From: Plantago ovata
Taxonomy: Eukaryota; Streptophyta; Magnoliopsida; Lamiales; Plantaginaceae
Reading direction: 5' to 3'
Length of the DNA stretch: 64,000 nt
NCBI GenBank assembly: GCA_028274465.1
Contig: CM051457.1
Coordinates: 96,285,982 to 96,349,981, forward strand
Shown here: one piece after another, positions 9,961-20,778 of the stretch
How positions within the stretch are numbered: the stretch's first letter is position 1
How the letters are laid out: every line of letters starts with the position of its first letter
Translations under genes and position numbers: made by a program
Notes under the pieces: model-generated
Databases searched by the model: none
What the model was told of the DNA's origin: nothing
Seen by the model: only the letters and a program-made list of their open reading frames with translations

Positions 9961-11280
9961 TAGCTTTCCTCAAAGAGGTTGAACCAATACTGGCTCTCAT
10001 CAAACGAAGGAGGGTTCCCTATAAAAGATAACACTCCCCTATTCTACCCATCTCTCAAGCAAAGCCTTAAGCTATTCACCACTTCCTGAATGGCAGGACG
10101 AGGGTGGTCTAGAACAGATGACACTCAAAAACAAAAGAAAAGATAGAATTTACAACACGATTACGAACATTACAAGAATTGAAAAATGAGACACAACACT
10201 TTGCTAAACTGCTTTTTGGCTTTTTTTTTTTGACCCTTCTTTGCTTTTTTGGGGTCTTTTCTTTTTTTCTTTCTTTTTTCTTTCCAGTTTCCTTTTTTCC
10301 TTTTTTTTCCTGGAATTTTTCTTTTCTTTTTCCAATTTTTTTTTTTTTAGCCAGCAGTATCATAACGAAAAAGAAACAAAATGACTCACAACCGACTTCC
10401 CCAAACCTATTCGAAAGAATAGGTTGGAGTACAAAGTTTACGAAAAAAAGAAAAATAAACTCACAACACAAAAATGAAAAACGAAAAACAAGTCTAATGA
10501 TGGTGTAACCCCCTCCCCAAACCTATTCGGAAGAATAGGTTACAAACAAAGGATCACACAACCTCACACTACCTCCTTCCTATGCATTTAGCAATCTCAA
10601 AGCATGGTGAAGACTTGTTGCCTCTTAGGTACATAATTACTCGGGAAAACAACCATAAGACCCTAACATGCATCATCCTATTATAAAGGCATTCGTGAAC
10701 CGCAGTAGAGAAAACATCACTAAGTGATGTCGAGACTACCAAGCTTAACTAAGTGCAATACATAAATGTGACAAGCCAAGCGAGAAAAACCTCAAACAAA
10801 TTCAAAATTCATAGAGATGAAGCATATGATTAATGGCATAATTAGTTGATCTACCTAAAAAAAGCTCAAAAAATTTGGCAATAAACTCCATATAAAACAT
10901 GCAAGACTATCCTAGGATGAATGTAGTGTATGCAACTAAATACTAAGAAAGCGGTGCAAATGCAAATGCAAACAAAAGGTTTCACGAGTAATCATAAGCA
11001 AAACAAGTATACGAATACCCAGCGATAACCTCCCCCCCCCCCCAAACCTGAACGTCGTCGCTCGTCCCGAACGTCGAAAGTGGATTTAAGGTGAGAGCTA
11101 AACTTGTACCTGTATCCTATAGTACTCAAAGAAACTCGTGAGAAACCAAAAACATACGAAAATATAAAATAAAACACAATGATATGCATGCAATAAAGCG
11201 GTAAAAAAGCGATAAAAACTCCGGGTTGCCTCCCGGATAGCGCCATTGTTTAAAGTCTTTGACTCGACTCCTGGTTGCGC
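9961..11280 (-). other. 3' noncoding region of the Athila-like element
   Basis: No coding sequence. It is the inverted counterpart of 17700-18905, sharing CCACTTCCTGAATGGCAGG, CTATTCGAAAGAATAGG and the run next to AAACCTGAACGTCGTC. It includes a strongly pyrimidine-rich tract (about 10205-10350) that mirrors the purine tract at 18525-18610, and a C run at 11032-11042. Short inverted motifs such as CCTATTCGAAAGAATAGG (10407-10424) recur. Confidence 0.75.
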
Positions 11281-11409
11281 CTAACTCTTCTTCTTGAGGG
11301 TACTAGACTTCCCCTTCATGGATCTTCTCCTCATGCCACGAACCTGTGTATAAGAATGCATATAGACAGCAAGACCCAGTAGTTAATAGTGTGAGAAGAA
11401 TTGAAGTGA

Positions 11410-12163
11410 TCAGGTGGGTCAGATATGGCTCGCAAAACGTGTCGCTTGCCATCCACCTCAATGGTGCAAATCCTTCGGTAGATGTCTATCACGGAGCGTA
11501 GTTTAGTCAAGAACGTCGCCCCAAGAGAACGACATCCCCCATCCCAGGTGTAGACGCCGGCATGACTACAAAATTTGTGTATACAGAAGCTTCACCAATC
11601 TTGACCAATACGTTCTTCACAACGCCTTCGGGTCTCACAAAGGATCCATCCGCCAGTTGCACAATAGCCTTATGCTCAGATAGTTTTCCAAGGCTACTCT
11701 TCTCAAACACATTCATTGGGAGCACATTAGAGTAGGATCCCGTGTCTAGTGTGGCACGGACATCTTCAAGTTCCCCAATCCCGACCTTAACATCGAAACT
11801 TTGAGGGAGTGGCTCGGGATCCTCTTGCTCCTCTTCACTCTCGTCATAACCAAGGTCCTTCTCTTCTTCCTTGGTCAGTGGAGGTTCTTCCTTCTTGCAA
11901 CACTCGCATTTAGCAACCTTCTTGATGGTGATTTCAACAGGTAGATCACCCACCAAGGTAATGGACATCGACTTCTCAGTGTTGCTAGGCAGCTTGCCTT
12001 GCTCCCTACTTGCTCCTCGGTCGATCAACTCTTGCATCTTTTGATGGGCAAGCCTAGTGCTCTCTTCCAATTGATCAAGCCTTGCCCTAGTCTTCTCAGA
12101 ATCTTCTTCATAACGTTTGAGAAAACTTTGGATGTGATCAACCATCTTTTGCAAGTTCTCCAT
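11410..12163 (-). pseudogene. Athila-like aspartic protease domain
   Basis: The frame from MENLQKMVDHIQSFLKRYEE carries a coiled-coil-like N-part and a basic Cys pair (KCECCKKEE). The retroviral-type protease follows: FDVKVGIGELEDVRATLDTG, with the active-site DTG, then SYSNVLPMNVFEKSSLG, IVQLADGSFVRPEGVV and a flap-like VVLLGRR. A stop occurs near 11507, but coding sense continues in another frame as FLTKLRSVIDIYRRICTIEV to about 11410. It lies downstream of gag in a different frame. In the intact family this enzyme would process the gag-pol polyprotein. Confidence 0.75.
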
Positions 12164-12624
12164 CAGTTGAGCCGACTTCGACTTCGGTTGCTCTTTCGGA
12201 GCGGGGTTTTTGCAGTGGTCATTACCATAGTTAAGCCTACTACGGTCTTGGTTAGGGCCATAATTTGGCTAGCCGGTGCATATCCTTGATTGTTTCGGAA
12301 TCCTCTTCTCCAAAATCCACCTCGAGGATTCCTACCATCTTGTCCGTAGCTAGCTTCTTGAGTACCAAATTCCGTAGCAAAGGCCTCCTCTTCGCCTCCT
12401 TGAACCCAGTTGCCATCATCATATGCGAGCTCCGATCTACACATATGAGCTCCATGCCCATAGTTCTTGCATATTCGGCAAACTTCGTTCGAAACAGCTG
12501 TTCCAGTGGCGCTCTTGAGGACTTGCTTCAATTCGTTGGTAAAGCACTCGAATTGATCCCCATTCCCCCTATACATAGGGGCTTCTTGAGTAGGTAGAGC
12601 TTCAGGTCCACGTCTCCTAACCAT
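12163..12624 (-). pseudogene. Gag C-terminal part with CCHC zinc knuckle
   Basis: The frame contains APMYRGNGDQFECFTNELK, then the knuckle VCRICKNYGHGAHMC, which fits C-X2-C-X4-H-X4-C and would bind element RNA. A G/R-rich region with RGGFWRRGFRNNQG follows. It is in a different frame from the N-terminal gag (12625-13436) and from the protease, so at least two frameshifts separate the three parts. Confidence 0.75.
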
Positions 12625-13436
12625 TGCCCTTGGGTCCTGAACTGCGAACTCTTAGCAAGCCTTTCGAAAACTGCCCAGACGGCTTCTGCGGCTTCCTCCC
12701 AAATATTGTCACGGCATTGGAAGTCCACCACTTGTTGGTTCTCGAAGGTTAGTCCATTGTAGAAGTGTTGGACTAGATCTGAAAGCTCAAAACCATGGTG
12801 AGGGCACTTGTTCATGAGGTCTTGGAACCTCTCAAACGCGGTGTAGATGGTCTCATCATAGTCTTGTTTGAACCCAGTGATTTGCGCCTTAAGCGCGGTA
12901 GTCAAGGTGTGAGGGAAGTATTTTTCCATGAAAGCTGAAAAAACCTTCTCCCAAGTGTCCAGCGAGCCTGCTGGTAGAGAACTCAACCATGACTTGGATC
13001 TGTCGCCAAGCCCCATAGCAAAAACCTTCATCCTCAACTCATCCGTTGTTATTTCAGCTCCGGGTCGTGGGAGTTGGTTGACGAAATCATCGATATCGTG
13101 CAAGTACCCCATCACATCTTCCCTTGCTAAGCCATAGAACCTCGGAAGTTGTTGGAATGCGTGGTTCTTGATTTCCAGATCTCGAGTTGCAGACGAAAGA
13201 ACAATCGCCGGTCTCCTCATACGATCCTTGGAGGGTTGAACCCATGCTTTCAGTGGTCTAGCTTCTGCCATTCCGTCGATTTCCTTGAAAAGACTGTGTA
13301 GAGATTCAGAGAAATCGGTATCCTCTATTTCCTCTAGTGCACGCCTTTGAAGTAGTCGCCTTCTTTGGTGGTAGACTCTGTCGATCTCACCAATTGAATC
13401 AGCAAGAGGTGTTCCTCTAGATCGTGTATGTGGCAT
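12625..13436 (-). pseudogene. Gag capsid region of the Athila-like element
   Basis: The start at 13436 (MPHTRSRGTPL) lies about 120 bp inside the primer-binding site, as expected for gag. Motifs of plant gypsy gag include AFQQLPRFYGLAREDVMGYL, DELRMKVFAMGLGDRSKSWL, SLPAGSLDTWEKVFSAFMEK and GFKQDYDETIYTAFERFQDL. The last ends in LVQHFYNGLTFENQQVVD. The frame runs on to 12528, but the correct continuation shifts near 12625. The protein would form the virus-like particle shell of the element. Confidence 0.8.
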
Positions 13437-13557
13437 ACACTATCTGTAACAAACTAGGAAAGGAGTATCAGAGAGAGATTAAATAGGAAACAAAACTACT
13501 AGAACTAGGAATTGAATGTTGAAAATATAAACAAATTAAACAGAAAAAAGGAGTATG

Positions 13558-13576
13558 GTCCCCGGCAACGGCGCCA
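13558..13576 (-). other. Primer-binding site, tRNA-Asp type
   Basis: On the minus strand TGGCGCCGTTGCCGGGGAC lies three bases inside the LTR end (ATT spacer). This is the priming motif of Athila/Tat gypsy elements, complementary to the 3' end of a plant tRNA-Asp. It fixes the minus orientation of the element. Confidence 0.85.
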
Positions 13577-13579
13577 ATT

Positions 13580-14775
13580 TGATGAAACGGTTTGTCAAAC
13601 TCAATTAATCAAATAAATTTGTATTTAGCCAAAGGCAATTCACGACTACAACGAAAACCGTAGTGTAGCAGTAGAATAACCTCGAGTGTCGATCTCTAAG
13701 GACTATAACTAGCTTAATCTAATCTAACTTAAGAATATAAAACAGCAGACGACTTAGCAAAGGTTTTTCTTAACAGCTAATGGAGATTGGTGATAGTATG
13801 GTCATTCAAAGCATAGCAGGTTAATAATCATGCATAAATTCCTCGGTTTTGCATGGAGATCTTTGATCAATGAATTGTCCAATTGTGTTCCGTAATTATT
13901 CAACACTACGAAGTTATAGATTTAGATAGATCAAAGAAATAAAGCAATAACTCAGAGTATAATGCGCGATATAGCCATTAGCATAATTATTAACCCTTCG
14001 CTAAGAAATCACATACTATCACCAACAAGAAGTTTAGCTACTCATAGTTGTCATGCAATCAACAGAAATCATACCACGAATGAATGAAAACATGATGAAA
14101 GATATATAAATATAAATAGAAAAACTGTAAGATACAATGTTACCGAAGGTTGTCAATCTCCGAAGAATCGCGATCTTACAAGCTCCAAATTGCTAAGAAA
14201 AAGTATCTCCTAAGCTAAGAACCCCCAGAACAGGCTCTGGAGAATTCCTACCTAAAACTACTGAGAAAGGTGAGAGAAAAGGTCTGGAAAAGTATGAAAA
14301 ACGGAGAAAACTGAGCAACTATATATAGGTATTCGAATTGTGTGGGGCGAAGGGCCCCACACACCGGGCGATTCTCCTGGTGTGGGGCGATTCGCCCCAC
14401 GTCCCGGGCGACTCGCCCGGGAGTAAATTTCGGCCCTTTACGCGTTTTCGACGCGTTTTTGGATTTCTTCCCCTTTTCGGACTCGGTTTCTGCCTTCTAG
14501 TGACCTTTTAGCCTTCAGACTCGACCCCTAGACTTCAAATCCTATCCGGAATCTTTCAGATACTCCAATTAGGCTTCTGGAACACCAATTCCTTGTCTAC
14601 TTCAATATAATTGCCCGGAAAACCTCGTTTTTCAACAAAAACCTGTAAAATAAAAACTAAAGGGAAACGTGACACTATTCTAATAAAATGCACTAAAATA
14701 TAGCTAAATTAACATAGAGGATAGCTAAAATAGGTGAAAAAGACTCAAATGAAAGTGTAAAATACACATTCATCA
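13580..14775 (-). mobile_element. 5' LTR of the minus-strand Athila-like element
   Basis: This 1,196-bp LTR is bounded by TGATGA (from 14775 leftward) and TCATCA (ending at 13580), with the primer-binding site adjoining at 13576. A TATA box is at 14319-14328. Just upstream in transcription order (14340-14425) are two short hairpin motifs with nine-base arms, built on GTGGGGCGATTCGCCCCAC and CCCGGGCGACTCGCCCGGG. Outside its 5' end the plus-strand RT gene begins abruptly, so this element inserted there. Confidence 0.88.
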
Positions 14776-16269
14776 GAAGGGAGAGCTAGTGCCAGTTAGG
14801 AAAACCACAGGGGGGCGGATGTGCATTCACTATAGGAGATTAAATGCCGCCACAAAGAAAGACCACTTCCCTCTCCCCTTTATTGATGACATGTTGAACC
14901 GCCTCGCGGGGCGGAAATTTGAGTTTTTCCTTGATGGCTTGTCAGGTTTCTATCAAATTCCGATTGCGCCAGAGGATCAGGAGAAGACGACATTCACTTG
15001 CCCTTTCGGAACGTTTGCCTACAGGAGAATGCCATTTGGGCTATGTAACGCCCCCGCCACTTTTCAAAGGTGCATGCTTTCTGTTTTTTCTGATATGGTG
15101 ACTAAGTTTGTTGAGGTTTTCATGGATGATTTTTCCCTTTTTGGTGATTCATTTGATGAATGCTTGCATAGATTAGATCTTGTTCTCAAAAGGTGTATCG
15201 AATGCAATTTAACTCTAAGTTGGGAGAAAAGTCATTACATGGTTAGGGAAGGCATTGTTCTAGGACATGTGGTCTCCGAAAGGGGGATCCAAGTAGATAA
15301 GGAAAAGATAGAAATAATTGAGAAGCTCCCCCCACCCACTTGTGTCAAAGAACTTCAGTCCTTTCTTGGTCATGTAGGATTCCATAGGAGGTTTATCAAA
15401 GATTTTTCGAAAATTGCAAAACCATTAAGCAACTTGCTTGCAAAAGATGTGATTTTCCATTTTTCTAAAGATTGCTTAGAAGCCTTTAACACACTTAAGG
15501 CAAGATTAATCACTGCTCCTACAGTTGTGCCACCTAATTGGAAACTTCCTTTCGAGATAATGTGTGATGCCTCAAATGTTTCTATGGGGGCAGTCTTATG
15601 CCAAAAGGTAGACAAGCAGTATCGTGTGATTTACTATGTTAGTAAGACCCTAGACTCAGCTCAAGTTAACTATACAACTACTGAAAAAGAATTTTTAGTT
15701 GTTGTCTTTGCTTTACAAAAGTTTAGGTCTTATTTGTTAGGACACCCTGTGAATGTCCACACTGATCATGCTGCTTTAAGACATTTAATAGCTAAACAAG
15801 ATTCTAAGCCAAGATTAATCCGTTGGGTCTTACTGTTACAAGACTTTGATTTGACCATAGTGGATAGGGCTGGTAAGGAAAATCACATAGCTGATCACTT
15901 GTCTAGAATTCCGAATATCCCCGTAGATGAAATTCCTGTTAATGAGGATCTCCCCGATGAACACTTGATGAGAGTAGATGAAGAGCCATGGTATGCTGAT
16001 ATTGTGAATTATTTGGTTACGGGTATTTTCCCAACTAACTACTTAGCCTCCGATAGGAGATCACTCTCAAAACAGTACATGTTTTACATATGGGATGATC
16101 CGAACCTTCTTAGAGAAGGGGCTGATGGAATCTTGAGGAGGTGTGTTCCACATGGAGAACAACGAAGTGTACTGAGTCATTATCATGAGCTTCAGTGCGG
16201 CGGACACTACAGTGGGAATAAAACAGCCCGTAAGGTGTTACAAGCAGGATTTTACTGGCCATCCTTGCA
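14776..16269 (+). pseudogene. Athila-like reverse transcriptase and RNase H
   Basis: The frame opens inside the RT palm ([37 protein letters not shown]). It shows [33 protein letters not shown] and the catalytic [12 protein letters not shown] (residues about 112-123 from 14789). The connection [20 protein letters not shown] and RNase H follow, with the [35 protein letters not shown] and [11 protein letters not shown] stretches. After RNase H come [16 protein letters not shown] and the HH half of the integrase zinc finger. The first part of RT is lost to the insertion at 14775. At about 16265 the frame ends in a deletion. Confidence 0.88.
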
Positions 16270-17228
16270 CCGAAATGCCCCAGCAAGGGAATCTCGTAGT
16301 AGAACCTTTTGATGTATGGGGAATTGATTTTATGGGACCATTCCCATCAAGCTCGGGATATGAGTACATTCTAGTCACGGTGGACTACGTCACTAAGTGG
16401 GTGGAGGCAGTCCCCACTAGGAAGAATGATGCTTCGGTAATCTTGAAATTCTTGAAGGATGTGATCTTCACCCGGTTTGGAATTCCTAGAACAATTATCA
16501 GTGATGGAGGTTCTCACTTCGTCAACCGTTCATTTGCCTCACTATTGAAGAAATACAGCGTTACCCATAATGTTGCTACACCATATCATCCACAGACTTC
16601 TGGGCAAGTAGAGGTTAGCAACCGGCAAATTAAGAAGATCCTTGGGCGCGTGGTGAAGCCTAGCAGGAAAGATTGGGATGGAAAACTGAATGATGCGCTT
16701 TGGGCGTATAGAACCAGCTACAAAACAGTAATTGGCACCACACCGTACAGACTAGTGTATGGGAAAGCATGCCACCTTCCGGTTGAGCTTGAGCACCGAG
16801 CTTATTGGGCAATAAAGGAGCTAAACCTTGATATGGGAAAAGCTGGGGAAGAAAGGTTGATGCAACTTGACGAGCTTGATGAACTACGCCTCGGCGCCTA
16901 TGAGAACTCCAAGCTTTACAAGGAATGAACCAAGAAGTATCACGACCGTGGCATTGTGCGGAAAGAGCTGATCCCTGGCCAGAAAGCCTTAATGTTCAAC
17001 TCCCGACTTCGCTTATTTCCAGGGAAGCTCCGTACTCGATGGGATGGACCATACGAGATTGTCCAAGTTGCTCCCCATGGAGCTGTAGAACTCTTGGACG
17101 ACTCGGAAACTGGTGACGCCTTCAAGGTGAATGGGCAACGTGTTAAACCATACTTTGAGCTTCCAGTGATCAAGTGGAGGTTGATCATCTCGACCTCACC
17201 ACTCCCACCTTCACATGAGGGTATGTAG
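16270..17228 (+). pseudogene. Athila-like integrase core and C-terminus
   Basis: The frame resumes at [20 protein letters not shown] and continues [32 protein letters not shown] (second catalytic D), then [20 protein letters not shown] (catalytic E). KTPYR-like [20 protein letters not shown] follows, then after an in-frame stop (TGA at 16926-16928) the C-terminal domain [20 protein letters not shown] and [11 protein letters not shown]. The zinc-finger CXXC half expected between WPSL and EMPQQG is deleted, with a frame change. Both lesions make it inactive. Confidence 0.88.
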
Positions 17229-17357
17229 CTTGTAGTTTTTCTATTTTTTGAGTCTTTGGTGTTTTTCCCCTTTGTGTTAGAGTATGTTTTTGGTGATAAC
17301 ATAGGTAAAAAGTTGCTATTTTTGGCATCCGGAGGTGATTAATGAGGAACCGGGAGT

Positions 17358-17625
17358 CTGCCGCTCCCAAGCGGACCGCCCCACATGGGGCGGTGCGCCT
17401 GGGAGAGGCAGAACGCCTAGGCGTTTTCTGCCGCTCCCAAGCGGACCGCCCCACACCCGGGGCTGTGCGCCTGGGAAGGGCAGAACGCCCGGGCGTTCTG
17501 CCACTCCCAGGCGGACCGCCCCTCACCCAGGGCGGTGCGCCCGGAAAGGGCAGGGGCCTGGGCGCCCCCTGGGCACCACAGGCGGACCGCCCACACGGGG
17601 CGGTGCGCCTGAGGGCGCCAGTGAT
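17358..17625 (+). repeat. 70-bp GC-rich tandem repeat with hairpin cores
   Basis: Four copies are spaced 70, 70 and 71 bp apart, shown by GCGGACCGCC at 17371, 17441, 17511 and 17582. Each carries an inverted pair of the form ACCGCCCCA ... TGGGGCGGT and the flank CTGCCGCTCCCAA or similar. GC content is far above the surroundings. Overlapping open frames on both strands here are by-products of the repeat and are not genes. Confidence 0.88.
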
Positions 17626-17699
17626 CCGGGTGCCCAGATTTGACCCCGGACACCACAAATCACCCCCGAATGCAACCATATCGACCCTTTTACCCTTTT

Positions 17700-19236
17700 T
17701 ATCACCCATTTTGGTTTCTCAGGAGTTTCCTTGAGTAATACAGGTTACAGGTATACATCTAGCTCTCACCTTATATCCACTTTCGACGTTTGGGACGAAT
17801 GACGAAGTTCAGGTTTGGGGGGGGGGTGATCGCTGTGTATTTCTATAACTTATTTTTCTTATGATAACTCGTGAAAACCTTTGTTTGCACGTTGACCGCT
17901 TTCGTAGGTTTTAATTTGTTCGTATGCATTCATCCTTAGTCTAGTTTGTTCGTATGTATTCATCCTTAGTCTAGTTTTTGCATGATGTTGTGTGGAGTTT
18001 ATTGCCAAATGTTTTGAAATTTTTTATTGTATAGACTAAGTGTTTGTGACCATTGACCATACATTGCATCTCTATGGAATAGTTTGAGGTTTGTCTCGCT
18101 TGGCTTGTCATATTTGTATGTGCACTAGTTAAATTTGGTAGTCTCGACATCACTATGTGGTGTTTTCTCTATTGCGGTTCGCGAAGGCCTTATAAAATGT
18201 TGCATGTTAGAGTCTTTGGTTGTATTCTCGTGTAATTATGTACCTAAGAGGCAACAAGTCTTCACCTTGCTTTTTGAGATTGCTAAATTCCTAGGAAGGA
18301 GGTAGAGTGAGGTGTGTGATCTTTTGTTTGAAACCTATTCTAACAAATAGGTTTGGGGAGGGGGTTACTTTCATTATGACTTGTTTTTCGTCTTGTTGAG
18401 TCATGTTGAGTTTGTTTTTATTTTTTCTTGTGAGTTTGTGCTCCAACCTATTCTTTCGAATAGGTTTGGGGAGGTCGTTGTAGTGCCATTGTTATTCCCT
18501 TTCATTGTGCTACTGCTGGCTATATATAAAAAAAAGAGAAAAAAAAAAAAAGATTCCAGAATTTGGAAAAGAAAAAAAAGGAAAAGAAAAAAGAAAAAAA
18601 AAATAAGACCCAAAAAAGCAAAAGAAGGGTCCAAGCAAGCCAAAAGCAGTTTTAGCAAAGTATTGCATTATTTTTCAGCTTTTGTAGTAGTTCGTAATCG
18701 AGATGTAAATTCTTCCTTGTGTCCTCATGTCGCCTAGTCCAAGGCTTTTTCTAGACCACCCTCGTCCTGCCATTCAGGAAGTGGTGAAGAGTTTTTCTTT
18801 AAGAGTCGGGTAGAATAGGGGAGAGTTGTTTTAGGGTACCCTCCTTCGTTTGATAAGAGCCAGTATTGGTTCGACCTCTCTTGAGGGAAAGTCTCACTTG
18901 GTGAACAGTAGTAAGCCCTCAGCTTCATAGGCACATGGCAACCATTTGTATTTTAATATGCATCATTACGTCGTCATTGACTAGGTCCAGGTAGAGAATG
19001 TTACGAGAGACTCCCTTATTTAACAAAGTGCATATGTGAATGTGTATAGGTTCAATCGAGACATTCTTCAACCTACTTCCATGTTATGATTTGTATGGTA
19101 TTTGTTCATAAGCATTTGGTAGATACAATCGATTATTTCTTCTTGTTTGGCATGAGACTCCTCTTTGTGTTGCATGTAGGTTGCATAGAGTCTAGCTAGT
19201 TGCTTGAGGACGAGCAAAGGTTTGGGTTGGGGAGTT
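17700..19236 (+). other. 3' noncoding region of the plus-strand Athila-like element
   Basis: This region holds no gene. It is the inverted counterpart of 9961-11280. It contains a G run (17816-17826) next to GACGAAGTTCAGGTTTGG, a long purine tract (18525-18610), paired motifs of the form CCTATTCTTTCGAATAGG (18445-18462), and CCACCCTCGTCCTGCCATTC. It ends in the G-rich priming tract before the LTR. Confidence 0.75.
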
Positions 19237-20529
19237 TGATGACAGTGTTTTTTACACTATCATTCGAGTCCTTTTCACCAATTTAGCTATCCTCTTGCAT
19301 GCATTTTAGTGCATTTTGTTAGAATAGTGTTACGTTTCCATTTCTTTTGTTATTTTCATGTTTTAGGTGGAAATCGCGCTTTTAGATGTAAATCATGGCG
19401 AAACATTGAAGTTTTGGTGCAACAAGATCACCCGTGGTGTGTCGAGGAGTACCGGGACGTGTTTCAAGGCCAAAAGACCAAGTTTCGGAGCTCAAAACCG
19501 TACAAGGGGCCGAAATTGAAGATCCGGAGGAAGAATTTGGCACGGGCAACTCTCTGCCCGTGCCAGGCGGTCCGCTGCGTGTCCGGCGCACCGCCGCGTA
19601 CGGTGCGTTCCGCCGCTCAGCCTCCGACAGCAACTATATATATTTCCAAAATCTGTGAATTTTCATATCTTTCATCATTATTTTACAGACTTAAACCCTA
19701 GAGCTTATTCTGGGTATATTTTCTCTTAGAACCTTTGTATCTTAGCGAATTGGAGCTAGAGGAGAGATTTGGACATCAATTGATCTCACCTTGCTAGATC
19801 TTTGTGAGTTTAGCAATACACCGGAGATTGACAACCTTTGGTGGTAACTTTGTATCTAACAATTCTGCTATTTATCTTTCAATTCACCATGTTTTCATTC
19901 ATTATTGCTTTGATTATGATTGTTGATTGTGTTATTGATATGCGTAGCTAAGCATCTAGTTGGTGATAGTATGTGAATTCGTAGCTAGGGTTCATATTAT
20001 GCATGAATGAGTTTCTGAATCTTTTACTTGTTTTATTGATTATATTCGAATCTTTGATCCGACTAAGCCAAACATCTTCGTATAAAAGTGTTAGAAACAC
20101 TAGGACAATTCAAGATCATCGTTTTCAATATCTTCGATTACAAGTACTGCTTGAACTAAGACTGACAACCTTAGCCAAGTATTAGTATAGATAGGAAGCT
20201 TTCAAAATACACGTCTACAAATCTGTCTTTGGTGTTTGTAAATTTGAATTACTTTTAAGGCAGTACGAGTTGCACTTTCATGCATAATTAGACTTGATGC
20301 TTAGAACGAGCATACTATCACCAGCTCTCTCTATATATTGTTAAGTCAAGTTAAGATAAATTTGTTTTCTGAAATTATATATAGTTATTTTTAAAGCTAG
20401 TTTAGTCCCTAGAGATCGACACTCGAGGTCATCTTACCTCTGCACTACGTGTTTTGTGTAGTTGTGAGTTGCCCTTTGGCTTTCAAACAAATTTATTTGA
20501 TTGTTCGAGTCTGACAATCTCGTTCATCA
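19237..20529 (+). mobile_element. 3' LTR of the plus-strand Athila-like element
   Basis: This 1,293-bp LTR is bounded by TGATGA (19237-19242) and TCATCA (ending 20529). Its layout matches the LTR at 13580-14775 (first 100 bp, GGAGATTGACAACCTTTGG, GAGATCGACACTCGAGG, terminal 60 bp), but many substitutions separate them. A TATA-like CAACTATATATATTTCC lies near 19631, about 20 bp after a GC-rich block (19555-19615). The flank at 20530 begins the antisense-ORF element. Confidence 0.85.
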
Positions 20530-20778
20530 AGGCCGAATAGAAAGCAATAGAAATTGTTCGGAAAAAACGCCAAGTAAAAAAGTACAACAGTACAACATCA
20601 CCGAGCATACTCGGGCTTCATATCTTCAAGGGATCCTCGGTCTAACATGTCCGGCTGGTAGTGAAGTCGCTCTGCACAACCGGGACACTGCTGGTCGATG
20701 CACCTCCTCGGTTGGGGCTCTGCAGAGAGTGCACGTTCCCATCGTTATCCTTCTCACGAGCTCTGGCTCCACGAAACC

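Larger units (their letters stand above)
9961..14775 (-). mobile_element. Non-autonomous Athila-like gypsy element, gag-pro only
   Basis: Read on the minus strand, the order is 5' LTR (14775-13580), tRNA-Asp-type primer site (13576-13558), gag (13436-12163), protease (12163 to about 11410), then directly the 3' noncoding region (11280-9961). RT, RNase H and integrase are missing: protease-linker coding passes within about 200 bp into the noncoding segment that begins with GCTATCCGGGAGGCAACC. The 3' LTR is not present at the left end, where similarity to the matching region of the plus-strand element (up to about 18905) stops. The right LTR lies inside the pol gene of the plus-strand element at 14776. 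Confidence 0.8.
14776..20529 (+). mobile_element. 5'-truncated Athila-like gypsy element (pol, 3' region, LTR)
   Basis: The plus-strand order is RT, RNase H, integrase (14776-17228), GC-rich tandem repeat (17358-17620), long 3' noncoding region, polypurine-like GGTTTGGGTTGGGGAG (19220-19234), and 3' LTR (19237-20529). The 5' LTR, gag, protease and start of RT are missing. The cut at 14776 coincides with the inserted minus-strand LTR. LTR structure and noncoding segments resemble those of the minus-strand element but are clearly diverged, so the two are different subfamilies or ages. Confidence 0.85.

Noticed and set aside
10109..10508. Lysine-rich and phenylalanine-rich ORFs on opposite strands
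   Set aside because: Both are translations of the pyrimidine/purine tract in the Athila 3' noncoding region. The same occurs at 18381-18737.
17185..17734. Long overlapping ORFs on both strands (up to 174 aa, G/P/R-rich)
   Set aside because: They arise from the GC-rich 70-bp tandem repeat, which lacks stops in several frames. No coding motif.
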